This document shows, one piece after another, positions 23,283 to 31,047 of a stretch of DNA of 64,000 bases. The stretch is taken from the NCBI RefSeq assembly GCF_004300825.1, contig NZ_CP036250.1, forward strand, positions 3,731,001 to 3,795,000. The letters run 5' to 3'. Source of the stretch: Egicoccus halophilus (GTDB lineage Bacteria > Actinomycetota > Nitriliruptoria > Nitriliruptorales > Nitriliruptoraceae). The translations under genes were made by a program, and so were the position numbers. Under the pieces are notes generated by a model. It had not been told where the DNA came from and made no database searches. It worked only from the letters and a program-made list of their open reading frames with translations. Numbering within the stretch: position 1 is the stretch's first letter; every line of letters starts with the position of its first letter.

Positions 23283-23818
23283 GCCTCCCAGCGGCGCAGA
23301 CGCACCCCGCCGCTGACGCCCCACACCTCGTCGACCTCGGCGGCCGGTGTCGTCGGCTCGTCCGGCCGGTGCAGGTCCAGTTCGGCCACGACCCGGCGGG
23401 CCTCGTCGCGCTGGAGCTTGAGCTGACGCAGCAGCACGGTGTACCCGGCCGTGCCCAGCACGACCAGGACGGTGGGGAACCACAACCAGCCCCCGAAGGC
23501 GACGGCGAGCACCAGCGAGACACCGCTCGCGACCAGCGCACGCAGGAACCACAGCCGCCGCGTCGCGACGACCGGGTCCTCGGGGCGATCCACCCCCGAG
23601 CTGCGGTCGGTCTCGTCGACGTCACGACCAACGATGCGGTCGGCGTCGCCCGGCACCAGCAGTTGCCGGGTCGTGCTGCGGTTGTCGCGGAGCACGGTCA
23701 TGGCCCGTTCGAATCCTCCCACGGTCACGAGGGGTGACGACGCACGGGAGCGGCGCACCGCTCCCGGGACCAGCAGTACGGCCCACAGCAGGACCAACAC
23801 CACGAACGATCCCGTCAC
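23279..23818 (-). CDS. SepX/GlpR-like actinobacterial membrane protein
   Basis: This 179-residue protein has an extreme N-terminal helix ending in Pro and Arg residues (SFVVLVLLWAVLLVPGAVRRSR), a cytosolic middle, then a paired hydrophobic region (LWFLRALVASGVSLVLAVAF and FPTVLVVLGTAGYTVLL) and a C-terminal tail. The first block closely follows the LLW...LVP...RR start of SepX/GlpR, an actinobacterial protein linked to FtsZ, cell division and sporulation in Streptomyces, encoded near galU/moeA as here. GTG 23818 lies 5 nt after GCGGGGA; GTG 23821 is an alternative. Its stop overlaps the translin start. The gap to moaC is 104 nt. Confidence 0.6.
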   Translation of the reverse strand: MTGSFVVLVLLWAVLLVPGAVRRSRASSPLVTVGGFERAMTVLRDNRSTTRQLLVPGDADRIVGRDVDETDRSSGVDRPEDPVVATRRLWFLRALVASGVSLVLAVAFGGWLWFPTVLVVLGTAGYTVLLRQLKLQRDEARRVVAELDLHRPDEPTTPAAEVDEVWGVSGGVRLRRWEA

Positions 23819-23922
23819 CACGTCCCCGCACCGGTCCTCGTCGTCTTCCGAACGCCACCGTTCTCGGGGCGTTGCCGGACCGTAACCGACGCCGACGCCG
23901 ACACGAAGCAGGTGCGACGGCG

Positions 23923-24420
23923 CTAGGGCAGCTCGACGTCTCCGGAGCGCCCCCCGGTCTTGCGGCGCAGTCGGACGTCGGTGATCACGACGTCGCGCTG
24001 GACCGCCTTGACCAGGTCGTAGAGGGTCAGGGCGGCGACGCTGACGGCGGTCATCGCCTCCATCTCGACGCCGGTGCGGTCCGCGGCCCGGGCCGTACCC
24101 GTGACCCTGGCGGTGCCTGCCTCGGCATCGACGTCGATCTCGACCTCGACCGCCGTCAGGGCGATGCCGTGGCACAGCGGGATCAGCTCGGGTGTGCGCT
24201 TGGCCGCCTGGATGCCGGCGATCCGGGCGACCGGCAGCGCGTCGCCCTTGGGCAGGTCGCCGGCGACCAGTCGGGCCGCCACGTCCGGGCGCATCCGCAC
24301 CCGCGCCTCGGCGACCGCGGTACGACCGGTGACCGGCTTGTCGCCGACGTCGACCATCCGGGCCCGGCCACGGGCGTCGAGGTGGGTGAGTCCGGTCGGG
24401 TCCTGCTCGGGCACGGTCAT
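23923..24420 (-). CDS. moaC: Cyclic pyranopterin monophosphate synthase MoaC
   Basis: This 165-residue cytosolic enzyme performs, with MoaA, the first step of molybdenum cofactor synthesis by forming cPMP. Family blocks are visible: THLDARGRARMVDVGDK at the start, KGDALPVARIAGIQAAKRTPELIPLCHGIAL (active-site His in LCHGI), and GVEMEAMTAVSVAALTLYDLVKAVQRD near 115-142, including the catalytic Lys region. ATG 24420 overlaps the moeA stop by ATGA, so translation is coupled. Its product feeds the bis-MGD pathway that also involves MoeA and the MobA-FdhD fusion encoded elsewhere in this window. Confidence 0.95.
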   Translation of the reverse strand: MTVPEQDPTGLTHLDARGRARMVDVGDKPVTGRTAVAEARVRMRPDVAARLVAGDLPKGDALPVARIAGIQAAKRTPELIPLCHGIALTAVEVEIDVDAEAGTARVTGTARAADRTGVEMEAMTAVSVAALTLYDLVKAVQRDVVITDVRLRRKTGGRSGDVELP

Positions 24421-25679
24421 CCCTCGATGAGCAACTGGACGGGAACGCTCTCGCCGACCTCGAGGCGGTCGCGGTCCTCGGGCACGACGGCGAGTCCGTC
24501 CGCCGAGGAGATCGAACTGATGACGTGGGAGCCCTGGGCGCCGGTCGGGGTCGCCGACCACCCGCTGCCGGTCCGCGTGAGGCGCACCCGCACGTAGTGC
24601 CGCTTGCGCGACGCCCCCACCAGCGGTTCGGCGACCCGTGCCGTGACCACCGGCCGGGTGACGTCCCGCCGGCCCTGGAGGAGTCGGATCGCCGGCCGGA
24701 CGAACACCTCGAACGAGACGAACGCCGACACGGGGTTGCCGGGCAGGCCGATCACCGGCGTGCCGCCGATACGGCCTCGGATCTGCGGCATACCCGGCTT
24801 CATCGCGACCTTGGCGGTGGCGACCTCCCCCATCGCCCCGATGACGTCGGGCAGCAGGTCCCGGGTACCGGCACTCGCCCCCCCGGTGCACACGAACAGG
24901 TCGGCGTGCCCGAGGTTGGTGTCGAAGGCGTACATCAGGGCCTTGCGATCGTCCGGCACGACCCCGGTCGTGAACGGGATGCCGCCGGCGGCGCGGACCA
25001 TCGCCGCCAGCATCGGCCCGTTCGAGTCGCGGATCTGCCCCGGTCCCGGTTCGCGGTTGGCCGGGACCAGTTCGTCGCCGCTGGAGAGCACGACCACCCG
25101 CGGCGGCGGGACGCACAGCACCCGTGCGACCCCGGCGGCGGTCAGCAACCCGACGTCGGCGGGCTGGACCCGGCGCCCCGAGCGCAGCAGCACCTGCCCC
25201 GGCTGGAGGTCCTCGCCGGGCCGGCGGATGTGGTCGCCCGCGGCGACCGGCCGGTGGAAGGCGGCCGTCGCGGCACCGCCCGAGGTGGTCTCGACCGGCA
25301 CGACCGCGTCGGTGCCGGCCGGGACGGGAGCACCGGTCATGATCCGTACCGACTTGCCGGGCGGGACCCCCGCCGGTGCGCCCGCTCCCGCGGCCACCTC
25401 GCCGATCACCGGCAGCTCGACGGGCTGGTCGAGGCTGGCGCCGGCGATGTCGGCGGCGACCACCGCGTAGCCGTCCATCGCCGCGTTGGCGAAGGCCGGC
25501 AGCATCGCCTGACCGACCACGTCCTCGGCGAGCACCAACCCGAGCGCGTCGAAGACGGTCAGTCCGATCGCGTCGGGCGTGGGCAGGGCGTCGAGGATCG
25601 CCTGCAGGTGCTCGTCGACCGGGGTCAGCTCCTCGGCGGCGGTGACCTCCGTGCGTCCGTGCCCGACGAAACGGGTCAC
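24417..25679 (-). CDS. moeA: Molybdopterin molybdenumtransferase MoeA
   Basis: This 420-residue enzyme inserts molybdate into adenylylated molybdopterin. Typical blocks are NAAMDGYAVVAADI (about 65), KSVRIMTGAPVPAGTDAVVPVE (about 110-130), VLSSGDELV (about 196), GGASAGTRDLLPD (about 264) and GLPGNPVSAFVSFEVFVRP near 315. GTG 25679 overlaps the galU stop (GTGA) and its own TGA overlaps the moaC start (ATGA), so galU, moeA and moaC form one tightly coupled operon. The galU-moeA order is also known from Mycobacterium tuberculosis (Rv0993-Rv0994). Confidence 0.95.
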   Translation of the reverse strand: MTRFVGHGRTEVTAAEELTPVDEHLQAILDALPTPDAIGLTVFDALGLVLAEDVVGQAMLPAFANAAMDGYAVVAADIAGASLDQPVELPVIGEVAAGAGAPAGVPPGKSVRIMTGAPVPAGTDAVVPVETTSGGAATAAFHRPVAAGDHIRRPGEDLQPGQVLLRSGRRVQPADVGLLTAAGVARVLCVPPPRVVVLSSGDELVPANREPGPGQIRDSNGPMLAAMVRAAGGIPFTTGVVPDDRKALMYAFDTNLGHADLFVCTGGASAGTRDLLPDVIGAMGEVATAKVAMKPGMPQIRGRIGGTPVIGLPGNPVSAFVSFEVFVRPAIRLLQGRRDVTRPVVTARVAEPLVGASRKRHYVRVRLTRTGSGWSATPTGAQGSHVISSISSADGLAVVPEDRDRLEVGESVPVQLLIEG

Positions 25680-26554
25680 GCGTCCTGCTCCGCGAGCCAG
25701 TCGCGCAGCCAGGCGACGAACTCGTCGCCGAGGTCGTCCCGCTTGGCCGCGAGCTGCACGGTGGCCTTCAGGAAGCCGAGCTTGTCGCCGGTGTCGTAGC
25801 GTTCGTCGTCGAGGCGGATCCCGACGATGGGTTCCTCGGCGGCCATGGTCTCCAGGGCGTCCGTGAGCTGGATCTCGCCTCCGCTGCCCGGCGGGGTGTC
25901 GCGCAGGACGTCGAAGATGCTGCCCGGCAGCACGTAGCGGCCGACCACGATCAGGTTCGAGGGAGCGTCGGCCGGATCGGGCTTCTCCACCAGGCGTCGG
26001 ATCGTGAACTCCCCGTCGCGTTCGCCCGCCTCCACGTCGGCGACGCCGTAGAGGTGCACCTGGTCGTGCGGCACCTCCATCAGGGCCACCACGGGACGAC
26101 CGGTGCGCTCATGGGCCTCGACCATGCGCTCGAGGAAGGGGACCGCGGGATCGACGATGTCGTCACCGAGCAGCACCGCGAAGCTCTCGTCGGCCTCCAC
26201 GTGCCCGGCCGCCATCAACACCGCGTGGCCCAGTCCGAGCTGTTCGCCCTGCCGGATGCTGTGCATCTGGGCGAGCTCCGCCAACTGACGGACGACGGCC
26301 AGTTCCTCGTCCTTGCCCTTCGCCTCGAGCGCCTGCTCGAGGTCGAGCCGTCGGTCGAAGTGGTCCGGGATGGCGGACTTGCCGGTCGAGGTGACCAGCA
26401 GCACGTCGTCGAGACCGGCCCGCACGCACTCCTCGACCACGTACTGGATGGCCGGCCGGTCGACGAGTGGCATCATCTCCTTCGGCACGGCCTTGGTGGC
26501 GGGCAGGAAGCGGGTTCCGAGTCCGGCGACGGGCAGGACGGCCTTGCGGACCAT
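25676..26554 (-). CDS. galU: UTP-glucose-1-phosphate uridylyltransferase
   Basis: This 292-residue cytosolic enzyme makes UDP-glucose for envelope polysaccharides and osmolytes. It has the nucleotide-binding loop VLPVAGLGTRFLPATKAVPKEM at the N-terminus, VEECVRAG, GLGHAVL, the metal-binding Asp in LLGDDIV, and the acceptor loop GEIQLTDAL near 230. ATG 26554 is preferred over the longer GTG 26578 because AGGAG lies 7 nt before it. A minus-strand TAGGCT (26605-26600) gives a leader of about 38 nt. It is the first gene of the galU-moeA-moaC operon and is divergent from the cyclo-ligase gene. Confidence 0.93.
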   Translation of the reverse strand: MVRKAVLPVAGLGTRFLPATKAVPKEMMPLVDRPAIQYVVEECVRAGLDDVLLVTSTGKSAIPDHFDRRLDLEQALEAKGKDEELAVVRQLAELAQMHSIRQGEQLGLGHAVLMAAGHVEADESFAVLLGDDIVDPAVPFLERMVEAHERTGRPVVALMEVPHDQVHLYGVADVEAGERDGEFTIRRLVEKPDPADAPSNLIVVGRYVLPGSIFDVLRDTPPGSGGEIQLTDALETMAAEEPIVGIRLDDERYDTGDKLGFLKATVQLAAKRDDLGDEFVAWLRDWLAEQDA

Positions 26555-26599
26555 GGGTGCTCCTGGAGCAGACGACACGCGTTGGATCGGCGCGTCCCG

Positions 26600-26638
26600 A
26601 GCCTAATCCTCTCGGGCGCGGCCGACCGACCGTAGGCT
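26600..26638. promoter_or_regulatory. Divergent promoters: two TAGGCT -10 boxes
   Basis: TAGGCT occurs on the minus strand (26605-26600, toward galU) and on the plus strand (26633-26638, toward the cyclo-ligase). The two identical hexamers point away from each other and drive divergent transcripts. Confidence 0.5.
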
Positions 26639-26687
26639 GGCCACCGGCGCACCGGCAGCGACCGGCGGCCGAGGAGCGGGCAGGCGC

Positions 26688-27269
26688 GTGGAGGGCACCC
26701 CGAAGGCCGCGCTGCGATCCTGCGCCCGCGCGGCACGCGCAGCCCTGTCCGGTCCCGAACGCGCGGCGGCCAACGCCCGGCTGGTCGGCCGGTTGACACG
26801 CCTACCGGAACTGCGTCGCGCGTCGGGGGTGCTGCTGTACGCCGCGTCCGAGTTCGAGGCGGACCCGGCGGGGCTGCTGCCGCGGTTGCTGGCCCGTGAG
26901 GTGCGGACCTACTTCCCCCGGGTCGACGGCGAGGTCCTCGAGGTGGTGGCGGCCGCCGACCTGCGCACGCTCCAGCTGGGCTACCGCGGCATCCGCGAGC
27001 CGGCCGGAGCGGCGGCCGAGCTCACCGACATCGACGTGGCCCTGGTCCCCGGCGTCGCGTTCGACCCACTCGGGGGCCGCCTGGGCCAGGGTGGTGGACA
27101 CTACGACCGTCTGCTGGCGTCCCTGCCCCGCACCACCACACGGGTGGGCATCGCGTTCGCGTGCCAGCTCGTGCCGCGGGTCCCGACCGAGCACCACGAC
27201 GCGACGGTGGACCTGGTGGTCACCGACCGTGCCGTCCACCGCGCGCTGCACCGCACGCCCGACCGCTGA
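26688..27269 (+). CDS. 5-formyltetrahydrofolate cyclo-ligase
   Basis: This 193-residue enzyme converts 5-formyl-THF with ATP to 5,10-methenyl-THF, returning stored folate to one-carbon metabolism. Family hallmarks are the N-terminal Lys/Arg helix (PKAALRSCARAARAAL), the VLLYAASEFEADP strand, and above all the C-terminal signature DPLGGRLGQGGGHYDRLLA (about 126-144), which binds ATP phosphate. GTG 26688 has GAGGAG some 13 nt upstream. The order galU / cyclo-ligase / FmdB-like protein matches Rv0993-Rv0992c-Rv0991c of M. tuberculosis. Confidence 0.92.
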   Translation: MEGTPKAALRSCARAARAALSGPERAAANARLVGRLTRLPELRRASGVLLYAASEFEADPAGLLPRLLAREVRTYFPRVDGEVLEVVAAADLRTLQLGYRGIREPAGAAAELTDIDVALVPGVAFDPLGGRLGQGGGHYDRLLASLPRTTTRVGIAFACQLVPRVPTEHHDATVDLVVTDRAVHRALHRTPDR

Positions 27270-27282
27270 ACGGGTGCATCGT

Positions 27283-27337
27283 TTGCGGGTCCGACCGACC
27301 TACGGCAGAATCAGCACTCGCCCCTGCCGAGTGCCAG
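27283..27337 (+). promoter_or_regulatory. Promoter with CIRCE (HrcA) operator
   Basis: TTGCGG (27283-27288), 17 nt and CAGAAT (27306-27311) form a promoter. TCAGCACTC-N9-GAGTGCCAG at 27311-27337 matches the CIRCE consensus TTAGCACTC-N9-GAGTGCTAA at 15 of 18 arm positions and lies over the expected transcript start. HrcA bound there should repress the downstream gene until heat or protein stress. Confidence 0.8.
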
Positions 27338-27372
27338 TCGTCGCTCGCGCGCGAGTGTGGAAGAGAGCTGCC

Positions 27373-27738
27373 ATGCCCACCTACGAGTACGCCTGCCGGG
27401 ACTGCGGTGAGCACCTGGAGGTCGTGCAGTCGTTCCAGGACGATGCGCTGACCGAGTGCCCCACCTGCTCCGGCTCCCTGCGCAAGGTCTACAGCGCCGC
27501 CGGCCTGATCTTCAAGGGCTCCGGGTGGCACGTCAAGGACTACGCCGCCTCGTCGAAGCGTGGCGGGGGCAACCGGGGCGAGTCGTCGTCGGAGGGCTCG
27601 TCCTCGGAGGGCTCGTCGTCGGAGTCGTCCTCCGACACCGGCGCCGCCAAGGACAGCGGCACGAAGGGCGGCTCGTCGTCGGAGGGTTCGTCGTCGAACA
27701 CGTCGTCGACGTCGAGCGAGGCGAAGAAGAGCGCCTGA
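27373..27738 (+). CDS. FmdB-family zinc-ribbon protein, Ruc-like redox-regulated chaperone
   Basis: This 121-residue protein begins with an FmdB zinc ribbon: MPTYEYACRDCGEHLEV and ECPTCSGSLRKVY supply two CXXC pairs, followed by the conserved FKGSGWHVKDY (about 47-57). The rest is a disordered Ser/Gly/Glu tail (SSSEGSSSEGSSSE). M. tuberculosis Rv0991c (Ruc), a chaperone activated by Cys oxidation and controlled by HrcA, has this same ribbon-plus-disordered-tail form and gene neighbourhood. A CIRCE element lies 36 nt before ATG 27373, which strongly supports heat-shock control and a protein-quality role. A 13-bp hairpin follows at 27765. Confidence 0.85.
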   Translation: MPTYEYACRDCGEHLEVVQSFQDDALTECPTCSGSLRKVYSAAGLIFKGSGWHVKDYAASSKRGGGNRGESSSEGSSSEGSSSESSSDTGAAKDSGTKGGSSSEGSSSNTSSTSSEAKKSA

Positions 27739-27764
27739 CCGCCCGACCCTGACGTTTTCCACCG

Positions 27765-27795
27765 CGCGCCTGCGTCCCGATCGGACGCAGGCGCG
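27765..27795 (+). terminator. Hairpin terminator after the Ruc-like gene
   Basis: A 13-bp perfect stem (CGCGCCTGCGTCC with its complement) encloses a CGATC loop 26 nt after the stop codon. There is no T run. Confidence 0.65.
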
Positions 27796-27817
27796 TTCGT
27801 GTGGTGGGGTGCGTCGC

Positions 27818-28459
27818 ATGCGAACCCGATCCGATGCTCCCGTGCTCCCACGCCTGGACGGCGCCCCGGTGGTGCTGCCGCGGCCGCTCGACGCGCTCAG
27901 CGAACAGTGGTTCCGTGCCGGACCCCGGCTGCGGCTGGCCGTCGTCGTGGTGCTCCTGATCGGCGCCCTGGGAGCCTTCCTCGCGCGGCTGTCGACCTCA
28001 CCGTGGGGCGGGCCGGTGCCGGTGCTGGTCGCCGGTGACGACCTGGCGGTCGGCAGCGAGCTGGCGGACGCCGCGGTGCGGGCCACCGACTGGCCGGCCG
28101 ACCTCGTGCCCGGTGACGCCGTGCGGACGCCTCGCGACGCCCGCCTGACGATCGCGGTTCCGGCCGGCACGGTGCTCACCGAACGACACCTGGCCTCCAC
28201 CGGGGTGGCCGGCGCACTGGCCGACACGCAGGCCGGGGTGGCCGTGCCGCGCGAGTTGCTGCCCGAGCTGCCCGCCGGCGCGCACATCGACCTCGTCGGC
28301 GCCGCGCACGACGGATCGGGCAGCGTGCTGGCCGCCGAGGTCGAGGTGGTGCGGGTCGACGAGGCGCGGGTGTGGATCGCCGTGGGACGCGACGAGGCCG
28401 CCGCGGTCGCCGGGGCGGCCGCCTCCGGCCAGCTGACCGCGGTGGTCCTACCGCCCTGA
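27818..28459 (+). CDS. SAF-domain membrane protein (CpaB/FlgA-like)
   Basis: This 213-residue protein has a basic N-terminus, one membrane helix (LRLAVVVVLLIGALGAFLA, about 43-61) and an outer SAF domain: VPVLVAGDDLAVGSELADAAVRATDWPADLVPGDAV, then RLTIAVPAGTVLTERHL. SAF modules occur in CpaB/RcpC pilus-assembly proteins and FlgA, where they interact with the envelope; no pilus genes are present here. A member next to FmdB-like genes is common in actinobacteria, role unknown. ATG 27818 is chosen because GGGG lies 8 nt upstream; in-frame GTG 27809 is an alternative. Its 3' end overlaps the convergent gene by 12 nt. Confidence 0.7.
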   Translation: MRTRSDAPVLPRLDGAPVVLPRPLDALSEQWFRAGPRLRLAVVVVLLIGALGAFLARLSTSPWGGPVPVLVAGDDLAVGSELADAAVRATDWPADLVPGDAVRTPRDARLTIAVPAGTVLTERHLASTGVAGALADTQAGVAVPRELLPELPAGAHIDLVGAAHDGSGSVLAAEVEVVRVDEARVWIAVGRDEAAAVAGAAASGQLTAVVLPP

Positions 28460-29992
28460 GGCGGGCTCGCCGGCGATGCGTTCCGCCTCCGCGGCGAGGC
28501 GGCGCGCCATGCGGGGGAAGATCAGGGCGTGGAAGGGCGTGAGGACCCACCAGTACAGGCGCCCGAACAGTCCGCGTGGGTGGAATCGGGCCAGTTGGTC
28601 CAGGCAGGCGCCGGTCCCGTCGGGTTCGACCCGGAACTCCAGCCAGGCCGTGCCCGGGACCTTCATCTCCGCCCGCAGGCGCAGCAGCCGGTCGGGAAGA
28701 AGCGCCTCGACCCGCCAGAAGTCGACCGGCTCACCGATGGCGAGCTCCACGGGATGGCGGCGTCCCCGGCGCAGCCCGACGCCGCCGACCACCTTGTCGA
28801 GCACACCACGGGTCTCCCACATCCAGCGGAAGCCGTGATAGCCGCGGTGGCCGCCGATGCCACTGACCGCCTGGAACACCGCCGCCGGTGGCGCCGTGGT
28901 CCGCACCCGACGTTCGTCGGTCATCACGGTGCCGCCCGACCAGTCGGGATCCTCGGGCTGGGGGGCCTCGGGGCCGTGACGGACGGCCGAGCGGGAGGGC
29001 GTGCCCCCGGCGCCGGCCCAGGTCGTGGCGACCTCGAGATCCTGGACCCGTTCGAGCGCCAGACGCAGCACCTCACGGATGGGGAGCAGCTGCCGCGGCA
29101 GCAGCCGCTGCGCGGTGTCGTCGCGCACCACCACCTCGTTGACGAGGCTCTCCACGAGCGGCCGCGCGAGGCCGGTCGGCAGCGGGGTCACCAGGCCGAT
29201 CCACAGCGACGACAGCGACGGGGTCAGCACCGGCACCGGCAGGATGACGCGTCGGCGCAGGCCGGCCACCTCGGCGTAGGTCTGCATCAGCTCGCGATAG
29301 GTCAGCACGTCGGGCCCACCGATCTCGAGCACCCGGCCGGCGGTCTCCTCGACGTCGAGGACCTCGGTCAGCAGCGCCAGCACGTCGCGGACGGCGATCG
29401 GCTGACACCGCGTCTCCACCCACCGCGGGGTGGTCATCACGGGCAGCACCTCGACGAGGTGGCGCAGCATCTCGAACGAGGCGCTGCCCGAGCCGATGAT
29501 GATCGCGGCGCGAAGCTCGGTGACCGGGACGGGCCCCTCGGCGAGGATGCGCCCCACCTCCTGCCGCGAGCGCAGGTGCGGCGAGAGGCCGGTGCCGTGG
29601 CCCAGCCCGCCGAGGTAGACCAGCCGGCGCACCCCGGCGTCGGCGACCGCGTCACGGACGTTGGTCGCCGCCTCGCGGTCGCGCTGCTCGAAGCTGCCCG
29701 CGCCGTCCATGGAGTGCACGAGCAGGTACACCGCGTCACAGCCCTCGGCCGCTGCCCGGATCTCGTCGGGCTCGGCGACGTCGACGCGGGCGATCTCCAC
29801 CCGGTCCCGCCACGGACGGCCGTCGAGCTTGGCCGGGGTCCGGGCCCCGCAGCGGACCTCGTGCCCCCGCTCGAGCAGTTCGGGAACCAGCCGGCCACCG
29901 ATGTAGCCGGTCGCACCGATGACCAGCACGCGCACGCCGTCGCCCTCTCCGTCGTCGGGCATGGACGCGACCGCGTCCAGCCGTCGCCCCAT
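28448..29992 (-). CDS. Fused NAD(P)-binding SDR and DUF2867 protein
   Basis: This 514-residue protein has two parts. Residues 20-310 form an atypical short-chain reductase fold: VRVLVIGATGYIGGRLVPELLERGHEV (nucleotide loop GATGYIG), DAVYLLVHSM, VYLGGLG and a substrate-side region. Residues about 345-510 match DUF2867 (RTTAPPAAVFQAVSGIGG, GYHGFRWMWETRGVLDKVVGG, DFWRVEALLPDRLLRLRAEMKVPG, LFGRLYWWVLTPFHALIFPRM). Such fusions are widespread in actinobacteria, often described as NAD(P)H-binding protein of unknown substrate; the C-terminal part may bind a lipid-like ligand. ATG 29992 lacks a clear ribosome site; ATG 29962 is an alternative. It is divergent from uppP with 86 nt between. Confidence 0.8.
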   Translation of the reverse strand: MGRRLDAVASMPDDGEGDGVRVLVIGATGYIGGRLVPELLERGHEVRCGARTPAKLDGRPWRDRVEIARVDVAEPDEIRAAAEGCDAVYLLVHSMDGAGSFEQRDREAATNVRDAVADAGVRRLVYLGGLGHGTGLSPHLRSRQEVGRILAEGPVPVTELRAAIIIGSGSASFEMLRHLVEVLPVMTTPRWVETRCQPIAVRDVLALLTEVLDVEETAGRVLEIGGPDVLTYRELMQTYAEVAGLRRRVILPVPVLTPSLSSLWIGLVTPLPTGLARPLVESLVNEVVVRDDTAQRLLPRQLLPIREVLRLALERVQDLEVATTWAGAGGTPSRSAVRHGPEAPQPEDPDWSGGTVMTDERRVRTTAPPAAVFQAVSGIGGHRGYHGFRWMWETRGVLDKVVGGVGLRRGRRHPVELAIGEPVDFWRVEALLPDRLLRLRAEMKVPGTAWLEFRVEPDGTGACLDQLARFHPRGLFGRLYWWVLTPFHALIFPRMARRLAAEAERIAGEPASGR

Positions 29993-30078
29993 GTTCGCGG
30001 CGCGCCACGGCCTCGGACCGGGCCGGCGCCCCGTCGTCGGACCCCGACCGTCGGGAGTATTCTTCGCCGGCTCGCCGT

Positions 30079-31002
30079 GTGGTCCCCCGCTCCGCCGGCC
30101 TGCGCCTTCCCGTGCTGCTGATCCAGGCGATCGTGCTCGGCCTGCTCCAGGGCCTGACCGAGTTCCTCCCCGTGTCCTCCTCCGGTCACCTGCAGGGGGT
30201 GCCGTACCTGCTCGGCTGGCCGTCGGGCAGCCTGACGTTCGACGTCATGGTGCACGCCGGGACGCTGGCGGCGGTGGTGGTCTACTTCCGCGGCGACCTG
30301 GCGTTCCTGGCCACCCGGGTGACCGGCCTGGGGGGCGACCATCCCGTGACCGAGCGACGCCTCGCGCGACGCACGCTCGTGCTGCTGGCCGTCGGATCGG
30401 TCCCCGCCGCGCTGGCCGGACTGCTGTTCGAGGACGTGTTCGCGGCCGCGTTCGGCTCGGTCCGGGCCGTGTCCGGCTTCCTGCTGGTGACCGCCTTCCT
30501 GCTGTGGTTCGGGGAGCGGTTGCGCACCGACCGCGCCGCGGCACAGCTGGGCAAGTCCGTCGACGAGCTCGACGACGCCGAGCGGCGCCTCGACCCGGGC
30601 CGGGGCGAGGACACCACCACGCTGCGCGACGCCGGCGTCATCGGGGTCGCGCAGGCCCTGGCGATCTTCCCCGGCATCTCCCGCTCCGGTTCGACGATCG
30701 CCGCCGGCATGGCCCTGGGACTCTCGCGCGCGGCGGCCGCCCGGTTCTCGTTCCTGCTGTCGATCCCGGTCATCGTCGGGGCGGTCGTCTTCAAGCTGCC
30801 CGACCTCGGCACGGCCGAGCCCGGCACCCTGGCGTTCGGCCCGCTGCAGATCGCCGTCGGCGTGCTCGTGGCCGCCGCAAGCGGCTACCTCGCGATCTCG
30901 TTCCTGCTGCGGCTGGTGCAGAGCGAGACGTTGCTCGGTTTCGCGCGCTACGTCGTCGTCTTCGCCGCGGTGCTGTTCGGGGCCACCTTCGTGCTCGGCT
31001 GA
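30079..31002 (+). CDS. uppP: Undecaprenyl-diphosphatase UppP (BacA)
   Basis: This 307-residue polytopic phosphatase converts undecaprenyl diphosphate to the monophosphate carrier used for peptidoglycan and other glycans. Active-site blocks are present: LTEFLPVSSSGHL (about 24-36, catalytic Glu) and FPGISRSGSTIAAG (about 195-208, Arg). About eight helices fit the family. Helix 4-5 is joined by a charged insert (about 150-178, GKSVDELDDAERRLD). GTG 30079 follows TATTCT (30058-30063) by 15 nt, so the leader is very short. High activity gives bacitracin tolerance in other bacteria. Confidence 0.93.
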   Translation: MVPRSAGLRLPVLLIQAIVLGLLQGLTEFLPVSSSGHLQGVPYLLGWPSGSLTFDVMVHAGTLAAVVVYFRGDLAFLATRVTGLGGDHPVTERRLARRTLVLLAVGSVPAALAGLLFEDVFAAAFGSVRAVSGFLLVTAFLLWFGERLRTDRAAAQLGKSVDELDDAERRLDPGRGEDTTTLRDAGVIGVAQALAIFPGISRSGSTIAAGMALGLSRAAAARFSFLLSIPVIVGAVVFKLPDLGTAEPGTLAFGPLQIAVGVLVAAASGYLAISFLLRLVQSETLLGFARYVVVFAAVLFGATFVLG

Positions 31003-31047
31003 CCCGGTTCCCCCGAGCAGGCGCGCACGCCCCGGGGTCGCACGAGG

